This document shows positions 49,876 to 62,149 of a DNA stretch of 64,000 nt, in pieces (within the stretch, counting starts at the first letter, position 1; each line of letters starts with the position of its first letter). A program made the translations under genes and the position numbers. The notes beneath the pieces were generated by a model. That model was not told the origin of the DNA. It made no database searches and worked only from the letters and a program-made list of their open reading frames with translations. Origin of the DNA: Viscum album (Eukaryota > Streptophyta > Magnoliopsida > Santalales > Viscaceae); NCBI GenBank assembly GCA_963277665.1, contig OY728152.1, positions 1,189,670,357 to 1,189,734,356 of the forward strand. Reading direction: 5' to 3'.

Positions 49876-52846
49876 TGTAACATCCCAAGGTTTTGAAAAT
49901 AAATAAAGAATGAAATTTTATAATATAGCCATTAAAAAAAACTTTGCCTCTTCTATGTTTTGAATTTCTTAAAATGGTCATCTAGAGTTGTGTTCAGTAA
50001 GTCATTTGGAGTCTGATAGAACAAACTTGATTTTTGGTGAATAGTAACATACCCTTATGAATAGTAATATGAATAGTAATATGACCCTTATGAATAGTAA
50101 ATAATAATATTATTTTATTTTCATAAGGTAATATGATAATGGGATCTTAATTAATTTTTCAATGTCACATAAAACCAATTATACCTCTAAGATTGTTATT
50201 TTTCGAATTAACTATGAATTTATTTAAAAATTAAATTAACAATATTTAGAAAAATATTTTTGAAAAATGGAGTTCACTTTGGAATTCTACACATAAAAAA
50301 ATGGTATGGGTGAAATTTTTGGGATTTTTCTGAAATTCTAGAATTTTTGATGAATAGTGAAATACAATAAAATACCGTATATACAAATTATTAGTTAAAT
50401 ATACTATTCATGACATCATAAGTGATGAAAAGCCACTTGGTTCGAAATCACATGCACTTATTACTATTAGGGGTCACATGAAACAACACTATTGGTTGTC
50501 TTGAGGGAAATAATAAAATAATGAATTAAATATTCAAAATTTACCCCTCTCCTCCACTATAAAAACCCCTCACCACTCCCTCTTCTCTTCACTCCTCTAA
50601 GCCTTGAAGCTCCTCAAAGTTCTGCCCAATTTCCCTTCCCTAGTCTCTCCCCACGTCCATGAAGCTTCTGGTCTTTCCAAAAGTCCAAAACCCCTTCCCT
50701 TAAGAAGATTCTCAAGGAGGTTATTTCAAGAGGTAAAACACCCTTCTTTTTCATTTGGTTTCATTTCAATTTATCTTCTTTTTCTATCCTCTCCTCACCT
50801 CCTCTGTATAAATGATCATGATAACTCCAATATTATCTATATACTAGAATTATATCATGTTAATGTAAGAACCATCATAAATATTATTACTCCCTCCCTT
50901 TTATTTTTATAAACTAAATCAATGTTCATGAGGTTCCAATTAATAGCCTTCGTGGACGACGAAGTTTCGTTCTTCAATTTCTTCTTCATTAATGGCCATG
51001 AAACCATATTTATGGTTTAAAAAGACTATAATATATGTATTATAACATAATTAATATTCATGAACCAGAATATGTACATATAATTAAGTTATTTGACAAA
51101 ACTAGTTCATAATAATCCAAATACCACCGAATAATCGAAATTGTTGTCATCTAATGATTCATCCTCATTCCATGTAACCAAATGATAGAAATGACCATTA
51201 TCAGTTATTTATGTTAATAAATAATATATAATTCCAATACTGGAGATTTATAACCATTCCACATGAACTCCATTACTTAAAAACAAGTGAACCGATTATG
51301 AAAATAAAGGAAATGAACACCCCAAAACAATGAAATTCAATATAATAACTTAGAAATAAGGGTATAAATGAACTAAACAGAATTATGATAAACAAAATAC
51401 ATTTCTAATAGGTTATTAAATAATTTATTAATAAGTATAATTTCATATTCCAGGAGCTTAAGTTCAAGAGTGGAACACGTTTGGAGTTAAGGTAAGGGTT
51501 TTTCCACCCGAACTTCCATTTTCATTCAAGCTACTTTCATTATCTGATTACCAAAATGAAATTCTTATGTATTGTTGTGTACTCCTCATATATTATGTGT
51601 CAGTATTATATATATGTTTACAAACCATAACCCTTCCTTATTTTATGGATAGTTAAACATTTTAAAAGGAACTTTCAAAATTGTTTCCAAAATACAAGTC
51701 CGATTCAAGGGAATTTCTCAAATTCTTACCTATTTTCTAGGGCACTATTTAACCTGTTTTTGGAAACCTTTATCTTTATAAAATCACTCATTTTATTATG
51801 AAAATAATATCTTACCTCACTTCTGGTTTTATACAAAGATTTTTCCAAAAGAACTCTTCTTTTCAAAATAAAAGAGTATTTATCTCAAGAATTGCTTAAT
51901 GATTTTTTAAGAGTGTTCTCGTCTAATTCAACACTCTTGTTGATTACATGGTATTATTGGGTTTAATAATTTATGAAGACATATAAAATATTTTATTTAA
52001 TGGTTTATGACTAAATCTATTGTGGATGATCTATCCTAAAACCATTCACCATATTACTCAGAATAGTTAGTGTTTTTTGTTTAATGATTGGGGTAAGTTA
52101 GTTACATTTCATATGATAGTTTTAATATGAATGTATATGTTATTTATGTTTATCCCTGATCATATGAGGAATGAATTGGACTTATTATGTGATGGGTGGG
52201 GCCTGCTATATCCCCTCGATGCATCGGTAGGTCTCATGAGGCAAATAGACGTGGAATTGGCCGCGACCTTTCCCAATGTGATAAATGGATTTTGGCCGAG
52301 TCCTTAATCATTAGACGTCTTGGCCGAGGCCTTGAAAAAATGTTTCAGAATGTTCGGAATATGCACTTCCCTCATTATGATTCTAGTAATTGAAGATCAT
52401 GCGGTTATTAGACTAGTAGAATACCCACGAATATGTTTTATTATGGCATTATTTATTCAGATCATATTTATGCCATAATGTGTTCAAGTTTATTATTAAA
52501 GGCATGTGTTTTCAATTATTCACCATGTCTAATGTTTATATTATCTTCCGCTGTATTTCTTACTCTTACTGAGCATTTGATCTCACCCTTTTCTTATGTT
52601 TCATTTTATCAGGACATGAAGAAGTAATTTATGAATGACTTGCAAGCATAATCTAGGAGACATGATGTTTCTAGTGGAATAAATTAATGCTATTTTTCCC
52701 TTAATGTTGTAATGTTAAAATTATGTATGTAACTTATTTCCAATAATACTAAACTAATCGGTCCTTCGGGATTCATATTCCTTGTATGTATGCCAACGTA
52801 ATCAATTAAGGCACCAGATCCGAGCAACTGGGGTTGGGTCCTTACA
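49876..52846 (+). mobile_element. Solo LTR 2 (gypsy type, 2,971 bp)
   Basis: It starts TGTAACATCCC and ends TTGGGTCCTTACA, with TAACA on both sides (49871-49875 and 52847-52851). The ends match the Ty3/gypsy LTR style of this window, and no internal gag or pol is present, so it is a solo LTR in plus orientation. It has a promoter-like TATA box, a pyrimidine-rich leader (50570-50900) containing a 102-residue frame at 50604-50912 without a known domain, and an AAGGTAAGG donor-like motif at 51489. It interrupts a copia LTR. Confidence 0.92.
50558..50567 (+). promoter_or_regulatory. TATA box of solo LTR 2
   Basis: CTATAAAAAC is followed within 30 bases by a CT-rich segment, CCCTCTTCTCTTCACTCC, the usual plant transcription-start context. 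It is about 680 bases into the LTR, a reasonable U3 length. Confidence 0.65.
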
Positions 52847-52955
52847 TAACAACCATCATATATTTGGGATGTTGAAAAACCTCATTAAAATATAATATGA
52901 TATTCATTTATAATTTTAATAAGTAAATTGAGAGAATATTGCAGAATAAGAATGA
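52847..52955 (+). repeat. Copia-3 LTR, right part
   Basis: After one TAACA copy the sequence continues the copia LTR, with weak similarity to 6455-6560 (GGGATGT, ATTTAT and GAGAGA words in order). It is cut at 52956 by the gypsy-2 LTR. Confidence 0.45.
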
Positions 52956-53104
52956 TGTGATGTCCTTAACCTAGTTTATGAATAAGTAACCATTCTAGAG
53001 GGCCACAATGCCTCAAAGTGAACTTACCCATATACCAGAGGCTGTCAACTAGCAATGAGAGTGTATGGTGGAATGGTGGGGATACTATACACTAAAAAAG
53101 GACA

Positions 53105-53375
53105 CTTTAGAAGGGATTATTTTTAAATTTATAAGGGGTTATAACCCCTTCTAAAGACATTGGTGGTGGTTGTAAGGAACCACTGCTATTGTGGCCTCCT
53201 ACTGTTAGTAGTGGCAGTTTTGAGTAAGCGCTACTAAAGTCATAGTGACTTTATCGGTGGTTAAATTATAGGGGGTTTAAACCGCCTATAATTTTGATAT
53301 AAATTCACCGAAAGGGGGAACTTCCACTAATTGAAAGCCAATAGGAGTGGTTCAAACCGCCCCTAATAGGGAGTC
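53105..53375. repeat. Left subterminal palindromes of the CACTA element
   Basis: Imperfect inverted repeats lie at 53105-53156 (CTTTAGAAGGG paired with CCCCTTCTAAAG around GGGGTTATAACCCC), about 53263-53293 (ATTATAGGGGG paired with GCCTATAAT), and about 53341-53368 (AATAGGAGTGG paired with CCGCCCCTAAT). They resemble the 3' array in design but not in exact word. Confidence 0.75.
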
Positions 53376-53499
53376 ACTTAAGTGGTGGTTTTCCCAACAA
53401 CCCCTAAAGTTGTTCATATTTTTAGGGAACCCGTGTCACCCCCTTGTCTGTGCTTCCCATGTCACCCCTTTTATGTGTTCCCCATGTCACCCCAAGCAC

Positions 53500-53825
53500 C
53501 TATCTACCACTCCCGTGTCACCCCAAGTGTCACCCCCAAGCGCATCTCGTGTCACCCCCAAGCGCCTCCCTACCGCTCCTGTGTCACTCCAAGTGTCACC
53601 CCCAAGCGCATACCGTGTCACCCCCAAGCCCCTACCTCCCGTTCCCCGCTCCCCCCACAAGCTCCCTCCCGTTATAGGCTACGCCCTCCTTCTCATTCCC
53701 CACCCCGACACTTGTGTCACCCCCAAGCACCTCCCTCCCATTCCTTGCTGCTCCGCCCTCCATCCCATTCCCTGCTGCTCCGCCCTCCATCCCATTACTC
53801 CGCCCTCCACCCCATTTCTCGCTCC
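53500..53825. repeat. C-rich minisatellite in the CACTA element
   Basis: Two roughly 67-bp units (53513-53645) carry TGTCACCCCCAAGCGC words. Three shorter units near 53738-53825 are built on CTGCTCCGCCCTCCATCCC. The plus strand is strongly C-rich. The overlapping Pro/His-rich frames at 53347-53870 on the plus strand and Gly-rich ones on the minus strand reflect this repeat and are not called as genes. Confidence 0.85.
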
Positions 53826-53935
53826 CCACCCTGGTGCATCCATGTAAAAATTGAGTCCCAACGGGATTAAAACCCATTAATAGGCGAACAAAGAACCCAC
53901 ATATGTTCCCCACTGGTCCGCCCTCCACCCCGCTA

Positions 53936-55440
53936 TATAAATATGATTATCAATTCTAATATTTATTATTTACATAATATATTTAAATTCATTTAAATAT
54001 ATAAACTATATATTTATATGTATATACACATATGTTTATATATTTAGAAATTTATTAATATAAATTATTTATATATACAAATACATATTTATATATTATA
54101 TACATGTTTATTCATATAATATATATAAATAATTATATTTACATATATAAATATATATATAAATACATATATATTTTTGTTTCCTATTTATGTATTTATA
54201 TAATATAACTATAATATTTATTTATTTAATTATTTTTATTTACTTATATGTGTGTATATGTGTGTCTGTGTGTGTGTGTGATAAAAATAATATTTTTATT
54301 GTTATTACACCTATGTTTTAAACTATGAAAATTATATTTTTGTTTTATAAATACTATACATTTATTTTATGATTTGTATCATATATATATATATATATTA
54401 TATTAAATACATTTATATATTTATGTAAATTATTTATATACTTAAATACATAGTTATTTATTATATACATGTTTATTTAAAGAATATATATATATATATA
54501 TAATTATTTACTTAATAGATTTATATAAGGTCTTTAAAAATATATTTATTTAATGTATTTCAATACATATATTTATTATTATTTACATAAATATATATGT
54601 ATTTGTATAAATTGTATAATATTATATATAATTAATATATAATTATTATTATATTAAATACAATTTATAAAAATATTTATATAATATATAATTGATATTA
54701 TATGAAGTACGATTTATAAAAATATTTACATAATGTTATTTGAAATAAAATTTTATATTATATATAATTAATAAGTATATTGTATATAATAATTATTATG
54801 TGAAATACAATTTATAAAAATATATACATAATATTATATGAAATATAATTTAATATTATGAATAATTTTATATTATGTATAATTAATATGATATGAAATA
54901 TAATTTATATAAATATTTATATAATGTATTTCAATATATTCGTATATTTATTATTATGAACATTAATATATACGTATTTCAATAAATATAATTGTATAAT
55001 ATTGTAGAAATTATTATATTTTTTTTATAAATTCTATTTCATATAATATTAATTATATATAATATAAAAGCATAAACATATTATTTAAAAAAATATATTT
55101 TTTATTATAATATAAATTATAAAAACTATAAGCTTGAGTTTTTATATGATATATTTTTTTAATAAATTATATTTATGTATATATTTATATAATAAGTTTA
55201 TGTTTTATATTATGAATAATTAATATTATATGAAATACAATTTATACAAATAAATATATATTAATGTACATAAAATTATAAAATTGTATTTATGTATACA
55301 TATAAATACAATTAAATACATTAATACAAATATTTTATATAATATGTTCATATAATGTATTTAAACGCATTTATGTATTGTGCTTTAATTAGACACACAC
55401 ACACACACAAATATATATATATATATATATTATGAAAGTT
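53936..55440. repeat. AT-rich low-complexity core of the CACTA element
   Basis: Some 1.5 kb of nearly pure A and T, with TATAT, AATTAATA and TATTTATATA words, a TG-dinucleotide run at about 54248-54280, and a short CA/TA run at 55393-55430. No frame of interest. Confidence 0.9.
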
Positions 55441-55455
55441 GATTTTTTTAAAAAC

Positions 55456-55883
55456 AGTGGGGGTTTACAACCCTCTTTAATCTCTTAAATTAGAGGGGGT
55501 TGTGAAGCCCCTAAAATTTAAGACATTAGAGGTGGTTTTAAACCCCCTCTAATTTAAGACATTAGAGGGGGGTTTCAACCCCCTCAAATTTAAGATATTA
55601 GAGGGGGTTTTGAACCCCCGGTAAAATCCTACTGGATAATAAAAAAACCATGTTAATTTTTTTGAAGCGGTTCAAAACCCTATATAATTTATGAAATTAG
55701 AGGGGATCTATAACCCTCTCTTAATTTTGTGTACATATACGACATCTAATTTTTATAGAAAATTAATTTAGAGGGGTTTCATAACCCCCCTCTAAATTCG
55801 ACGATTAGAGGGGGTTGTGCAGAACCCCCTCTAATTATACGAAATATGAATTTAGAGGGGGTTGTGCTTAACCCCCTCTAAAT
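55456..55883. repeat. Array of palindromes at the right end of the CACTA element
   Basis: Nine imperfect palindromes of 24-35 bp lie at about 55456-55479, 55487-55519, 55525-55553, 55561-55590, 55597-55624, 55695-55726, 55765-55798, 55804-55835 and 55849-55883. Most have a left arm like TTAGAGGGGGTT and a right arm like AACCCCCTCTAA around a 4-8 base loop. Subterminal motif clusters in CACTA elements are transposase-binding sites in the En/Spm system; the same role here is an inference. Confidence 0.9.
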
Positions 55884-58589
55884 AACCCCCCTGTAATATA
55901 CTATTTTTTTTAGTGATACCCTCTTTATTAGAGTGAAACCCAACATAAATAAAGAGAACAAAATCAAACTAGATAATAAATAAAATTTACATAAAGTGGT
56001 AAAGTAACAATATATATAGATGTGTCATGTATGTGTAAAAATATAAGTCAATCATGTCATGGAAGAAGTCATATATACAATGGTAGACTAAGAAAAGAAA
56101 AACAAAATTCCAAAAACTACTAAGCTCTATGAGCATTTTGAGTCCCAATATTGTACTCTACTCCCATTATTTAACCTAAGATAGAAATCAAGCATCCACA
56201 GATTGGTTATTTCCTCTATCCATTCTTTTATCCATGAAATTTTCTTGGTTACCAAATGAAAACTTAAAAATTGTGTTAATACAACTCATTAGTCCACCGC
56301 TAATGGTATCTAATGAAAATAAATCCTATGAATATAAAAGTTAATGGTGTGCACGTATAATAATTTAAAGTATTAATCTAAAAGAATCATTTACAAGGTA
56401 GGTCTCCTAATGGGATAACCAGCTGACCCAATAGGCTTTGGCACAAGCCATATGTATCTCATTATGTGAAATTTTAATTGGTTAGTGACCCAAGTATTAC
56501 AAGAAAGGCATCCAAGAATAAATCATAACAATGAATTCAAATAACTAGTCCAAGAATTCCTACCCAATGCATCCATTTCAAATCTATGAAATACCCATGA
56601 TATTCTTCACTTTGGATTTTTTTCCAACCTATGGTTATAAATCCGTGATATTTAGATCTTGAGTTTTGTGTGTAATCCATGGTATGAACCCATTTTATTA
56701 TACTCTGAAGAGTTTCCAACCAAACCATGGAAATAAATTCTTGTATTTTAGGGTAGGTCTCAAATAGAATCCAATGAGATATCCCAAGGCATTTCTTGTC
56801 TAAGGAAAAACAGCTAAACCTGGGAGATCATCCAGAGCATTCGAATTTTTCCATAGATCTAGAAGAATATGAGACGACTAGTTGTGGTATTCATGAGAAT
56901 AAGACATTGATTTTATACAAGGTGGGTTTACCACTTATGATTCATATCAATGAATCAATTGGAATCCAATGAGTTCACTCAAGGAATTCCAAAGGTAATT
57001 CAAGGCTCGATTGAGGTATACCACACCTTTGAAGGTGTGAAAAAATTACATAATTAATAACTAAGGAATACATCATATTAATCATAGGATCTATGTAAAG
57101 TATTCATGTTAAGGATTTTATCAAAACTAAATCACAACCATTGAGGTACCCACTTTATTTCATAATTTAATTAGTTTATTCCTACTGGAATTACATGAAA
57201 ATAAAGATGTTCAATCTATAGAATTTATCCAAGATGACTTAATAATATTAACCATGTTTAAGTTACTCAATACACACCCCAAATGCTATATTAAAAATTA
57301 CAATATTTAAGTGACACTCAAATGCACCATAAGGGGTGGTTTGGTTACATAAAATTTAATTTGGGTTTTTTCGAATTAGTAAGAAAAGATCACCCTAATG
57401 GGGTTTTAGTTATATATAAATTATTGTTGATTTGGGTGTTAATTGAAACACACCCTAAGAGTTGGTTTGGGTTGTGGTTATCAACCAATAATAGTTTTTA
57501 GTAGGTTTATATTATGCATAGGTGAGGATTTATGTTATAAATCTAAGGAATATAAATTCTAGTGTCAATTATCGGAAATACCATCATATTTTACAATGAA
57601 AAATTCTATAAATAGAGATAATTTTATGAAAAATCATATAAAACACCTACCCAAGGCTCATAAAGGACTCCTCATTATGTTCGGCTTTAGATTTGAGCTG
57701 GATCAAGAGGAAATTAAGAACTAGACAGAATCCCTAAAAATAGGGTATTTTTATTAAAATGGGTGGGAGATATTTAGAGGAAAATAAATATTAAGAAAAG
57801 AATGTATCATAGGGATAACCATACCATTATCCCTCTAATGTGATAGGGGATGATAAAAATGGAGGTTGGATGAGGGAAAACCACTCAAGATTCAAGGAGA
57901 GGAGATGAGTGATTCTTATACTACTGGTTCTTCCAAATGAGGGGTAAAAATTCAAGTTAAAGGGAGAAGGGATGGAAGGGTTGAATGAAAATTTTGACCC
58001 GTTAAAACAAATCCATATCCCATTGGCTAGATCGTGGGTCTCAATAGCTATCCAGTGGGGCTTCTAGTGGTTTTACAAGCTTATAGGAATCCCACCGGTT
58101 TACTTGTGACACTTCAGTACTTGAACTGCATTCCATAGCCTCCCCTCTCTCTTCTTGAACAACCTTGTGATCAACCAAACCCCCTTAGTCACTTTAACAA
58201 AGGAAAAAAACAAGGGATTTTAGTAGAAAAAAAAGGTTCATGTACCTCGTTAATGAATCAAGAACTTACAACCTCACCAACTTAAGATAACTCATCCCCA
58301 AGTTTTATCTATGAGGGTTGTTGAGATTAATTATAGAATAATATTAACCGACGATCCCATATTTCATACTCCCATTTTCAGGTCACCTTTTGGATACAGT
58401 TGTGCTACCGTACTCCCAAACTAGAGGAACTATTTTTCCTGAGAGAGTCTTCGTGCTATGGTGGATGATATTAACTAGATACTCTCCAATGTAGCATGAA
58501 ATTCCAATTTAACATCATTTGAAAAAAAAACATAAGATTTTTAAGTATAGTAATGACATAGATGAGTTATATTAAAGATATCATGCATA

Positions 58590-59560
58590 GAACTATACTG
58601 ATAAGGAAGATCTAGTTGATAAGTTTTTAGCCCAACTCTCTCCAAAATCTCAAATAGCCCAAAAAATTTGGGTGCGAACTTTCATTTTCATTGAAACCAT
58701 TGATGAACCAATACAGGAGAAACACACTAGAATAATCAACCCCCTACTCAAACTCCATATGTCAATGAAATTTATTAGTATATGACTTCCACCTAGAATG
58801 ATACTTTACCCTACATTTTTTAATCATTTTCCCTTGATCTGATGTCTCTTTAATGATACTTGGCCCTAGTAGAACTGGCTTCCATTCCTCTAACTAGAAT
58901 GATGGAGAATGAAATGACCAACCATATACCACCTCATAAAAATCCATAATAATTATTTATTTTAATATATTATTATCATAAAACATATAAATAGGCAAGT
59001 TTTTTTCCATGAGCCTCCAAAAACTAGGGCACATGAATGAAACATGTCCTCTTGTACCTATATAGTATACTCAAACTACTTGGATGTTTGAGGATGATAT
59101 GTTGTACTCAAGAGTACCTATAATCCAATATCATTCTGAAACCCCTGCAAAAATTATTAAGTAAACTTAGAATCTTTGTCTAATACAATGGTATGTGGAA
59201 TCCCATAAAGATATATGATCTCTTAGAAAAATAATATATAAATATTTTCCCTTGAGAAGGTCTCCCAAATATACAAGAAATGGGATAACTTTTTTAGCAT
59301 ATCCATAATCAGCCATATGACATCACTCTATCAGGGAGAATTCAAAAACCTTATTATTAATTCCATGGTAACAACATCCCCTTTTCATTCCATGATAATT
59401 AACAAATGAAAAAGGCCAGTAGGATATTGGTGTTCTTTTTTCACCTAGTAACAGGTTGAACACTGCATGAAAAATCAACTAATTACATCTTCGTCCCTGA
59501 TCACTAGTACAGTTGGAATAAATCTTGATACATATGTTTCATTTCAGGAAGCACTTAACA
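58590..59560 (-). pseudogene. pol: Gypsy-2 integrase and chromodomain-like remnant
   Basis: Minus-strand motifs: a QCSTCY-like zinc-binding trace near 59450, GIPHTIVLDKDSKFT near 59205-59160 with the second catalytic aspartate, TYHPQT near 59090, and GGSWKKTC near 59010. In the tail FGILERVGLKTYQLDL lies near 58660-58610, where gypsy-1 has FEVLERVGPVVYRL. Many frameshifts and stops lie between. Confidence 0.8.
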
Positions 59561-59849
59561 CTTTTAAGCATGGTAATCTCACATAATTTTATCTTGTATA
59601 CCTGTAGGGATCCAAACATACCCACGTATATATATAATTTCTACCTCATCAATAACCCAACTAGTTGGTGGCCCCTCTCCATAAATACTAACCCTCATGA
59701 CCAACCTGTAAGGATTAGAAAGATACCTCCTATTTATTTGATTCATATGTGATAAAACCACTAATAAATCTATGAGAATTGGTTTCCCCTATCACTCAAA
59801 AACATCAAGGTATATTTATTCAAATAAAACCGTCAACTTCTATTCACTA

Positions 59850-61080
59850 CTATCTTCCTAAACCACTTGATCCCAAGTATTTTAGATCAAATAATCTATC
59901 AAAACATTACCTTTATTTGGAATATATACAATCTCAAAGTTGAAATAATGAATATATTCAACCCACCTTCACTGATGGAGGTTCATTTCTCAATGATAAA
60001 ATATATATTTGGGTCTTCAATGCTCCGTATATACCACAAAACCACTCCCCCATGAGTTAATGTCTCCTGCAACATAGAGTATGAACAAAAAACTACTAAC
60101 TCAAGGTCATGAATTGGGTATTTTCACTTGTGAGGCCTCAACCAATAAGACCTATATGCCATGTCTCTCTCCTCGAACATCAATTTTTCTCCCATCTCGA
60201 TTCCTGACATGTCATGATAAACTGTTTACCCTCTGCTAGGATCCGAAACAATCTGTACCACCGCTAATGTTAATCTTCCTTTAAATTCTTAAAAATCCTT
60301 CACACAAGATTAATAATATATAAACCTTACACATTTTTTGTTCAAGTTGGTAAGTGGTGATACAAATTAACAAATGTTTTGAATAAATCACCAATAATAA
60401 TCATCCAATCCCAAAAATATCTAAATATAAAAAATATTCTTAGGCTTCTCCCAAGAAACAATTTCTGTCACCTTCTCTGGATCCACTAATACACTTGATT
60501 CTAATATTATGTGACCCCAAAAATTAACTCTATTGATCTGAAAGTTAAACTTCTAGAGTTTTTCATAAAGATTATGCTCAAGAATAGTATTCAAAATGAC
60601 CTCTATATTCCATACATGCTCCTCCCAAGATTGGGAGTAAATGAAAATATCATCAAAAAATACAACCATGAAATCATCTAAGTATGGGTGGAAAACCTAA
60701 TTCATTAAGGCTATAAAGACTGAAAATCGTTCTTTAGTCTAAATGACATTAACAAATACTCATATAATCCAGATCTGCTTTGGAATGCTTTACATTTCAT
60801 GATCAAGAGCCTAACTCTCACCGGATGATAGCCTGATCTCAAATCAATCTTCTAGAATACCTTAGATTCCCGGAGCTTGTCTAAGAGATCATCTATAAAA
60901 AGAATTGAGTACTAGTTCTTAACTATAAGATGATTAAATATCTGTAATCAACACATAACTCTAAAGTACCATCAAAATTGTTGGTGAAAAGTATCGGTGA
61001 ATCCCATGGAGAAGGACCAGGTCTTATAAACCCCTTGTCTTCAAGGTCATCCAATTACATCTTATGTTCCTAGAGAACAG
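59850..61080 (-). pseudogene. pol: Gypsy-2 reverse transcriptase and RNase H remnant
   Basis: A block reading DDLLDKLRESKVF then KIDLRSGYHPVRVR lies near 60900-60800. HPYLDDFMVVFFDDIFIYS near 60690-60640 keeps the FFDD catalytic box, unlike gypsy-1. FNFQINRVNFWGH follows near 60540-60510. RNase H begins near 60225 (VYHDMSGIEMG) and includes LRPHK, HDLELVVF and, near 59960, the WVEYIHYFNFEI-like segment common to gypsy RNase H. Stops break the frame repeatedly. Confidence 0.82.
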
Positions 61081-62149
61081 TAGGATCTATCCTATATTTA
61101 ATAATGGATATCAGTTATTCTCATGGAATAATCCCAATAATAAATTTAATCTCTCTATTAGGTAGTAGTATAAAAAATCATTATTGAAAACTTCCATAAA
61201 ATGGTCCACAACTATGGAAAAAATAGCCTACCATAATTTATGATCATATAGTATAAGGATATAAATCTTGGCTGCAAATCCACCCCACCCATTCTTCTCT
61301 AGTATAGAATTCCCTCCCATACATCTTATTCTCCTCTGTGAATATAACTACCACCCTTAGGTGGAGAGAATGACACCCATTGATGATAATTGTCAATATT
61401 AGCCTGAAAGATTACCATCCATTCCATTTAGATAATTAATTAAAATCCTATCATCACAAGGATGAAAAGGTACCCTATAAAATAGTATCTACCTATCTTT
61501 AGGGGACCCTCCTTTCAATGGAGAGTTCACTTTGACCAAATTCCTAGAGGTGTGTCAAGGGACATCACCCCATATAGGTGTTCAATTTGCAAACCAAGGT
61601 TTATTTTCAAAGTAGAAGATATAAAGTAGTGTGACGTGCCTATGTTAAACAAGGTATAAACTAATGTTGAGGTCACTAAGATAAAACATCTCACTATTGA
61701 TGATATGAAATTATTCTCAATAGCTGTTAGATGTACTGCATGTAACTATCTAGAACTATGTCTAAGAGCTACAACCTGACATCCCAAAGTAGCTTATCTA
61801 TGATGGAATGGTATACTAGTTGTATGACTCCCTAGAACTGTAAAATAGTACTCCATATTCCTACAAGTCATGGGGCCACATTCCATACTCCATAACTCTG
61901 AACTAGTGAAAATACCCTCTCAAAGGGCATTGGTGGAAAGGTCCTACAAAATCTCTGGAGATGGCCCATTTTACTATAGGCTTCCCACTAAACTAGGTCC
62001 TTATCCCACTAAGGCTTCATGTGAACCTTCCTACCACACTGATGACATACCATAGAACTACCAGTAAACACACCTTAAGTTATACTTCCCTAGAATGAAG
62101 TTTCATGGTGATGCTTCCTACGACCGGATGTTCCACTTCCTAGCCTAGC
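61081..62149 (-). other. Gypsy-2 gag-pol spacer and presumed protease
   Basis: By position this should hold the zinc knuckles and protease, but I cannot read a DSGA or DTGA box. A minus-strand segment near 61200-61080 fits the lead-in to reverse transcriptase. The rest shows no motif. Confidence 0.4.

Larger units (their letters stand above)
53090..55915. mobile_element. Non-autonomous CACTA DNA transposon
   Basis: It begins CACTAAAAAAG and ends TTTTTTTTAGTG, so the termini are inverted CACTAAAAAA repeats. ATA flanks both sides (53087-53089 and 55916-55918), the 3-bp target duplication of CACTA (CMC/EnSpm) elements. Removing it restores the gypsy-2 LTR sequence as seen in the uninterrupted partner near 63980. 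It has subterminal palindromes at both ends, a C-rich minisatellite and a 1.5-kb AT-rich core. No transposase is visible, so movement would need a related autonomous element. Confidence 0.93.
52956..58270 (-). repeat. Gypsy-2 3' LTR, containing the CACTA insertion
   Basis: The left end matches 63852-64000 over 130 bases, including AAGTAACCA, GAGGGCCACAA-like and GTGTATGGTGG words. The right edge is set at TTACA (58270), minus strand TGTAAGTTCTTG, like the start of solo LTR 1. Without the CACTA element it is about 2.5 kb. Text from 56000 to 58270 holds no gene; the small frame at 56537-56728 is not recognisable. Confidence 0.78.

Noticed and set aside
53347..53928. Long Pro/His-rich plus-strand and Gly-rich minus-strand frames
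   Set aside because: They read through a C-rich minisatellite in a non-autonomous CACTA element; all three plus frames are similarly open and no transposase motif is present.
55456..55883. CRISPR-like regular repeats
   Set aside because: Units are palindromes inside a plant transposon, with irregular spacing and no unique spacers of constant length.
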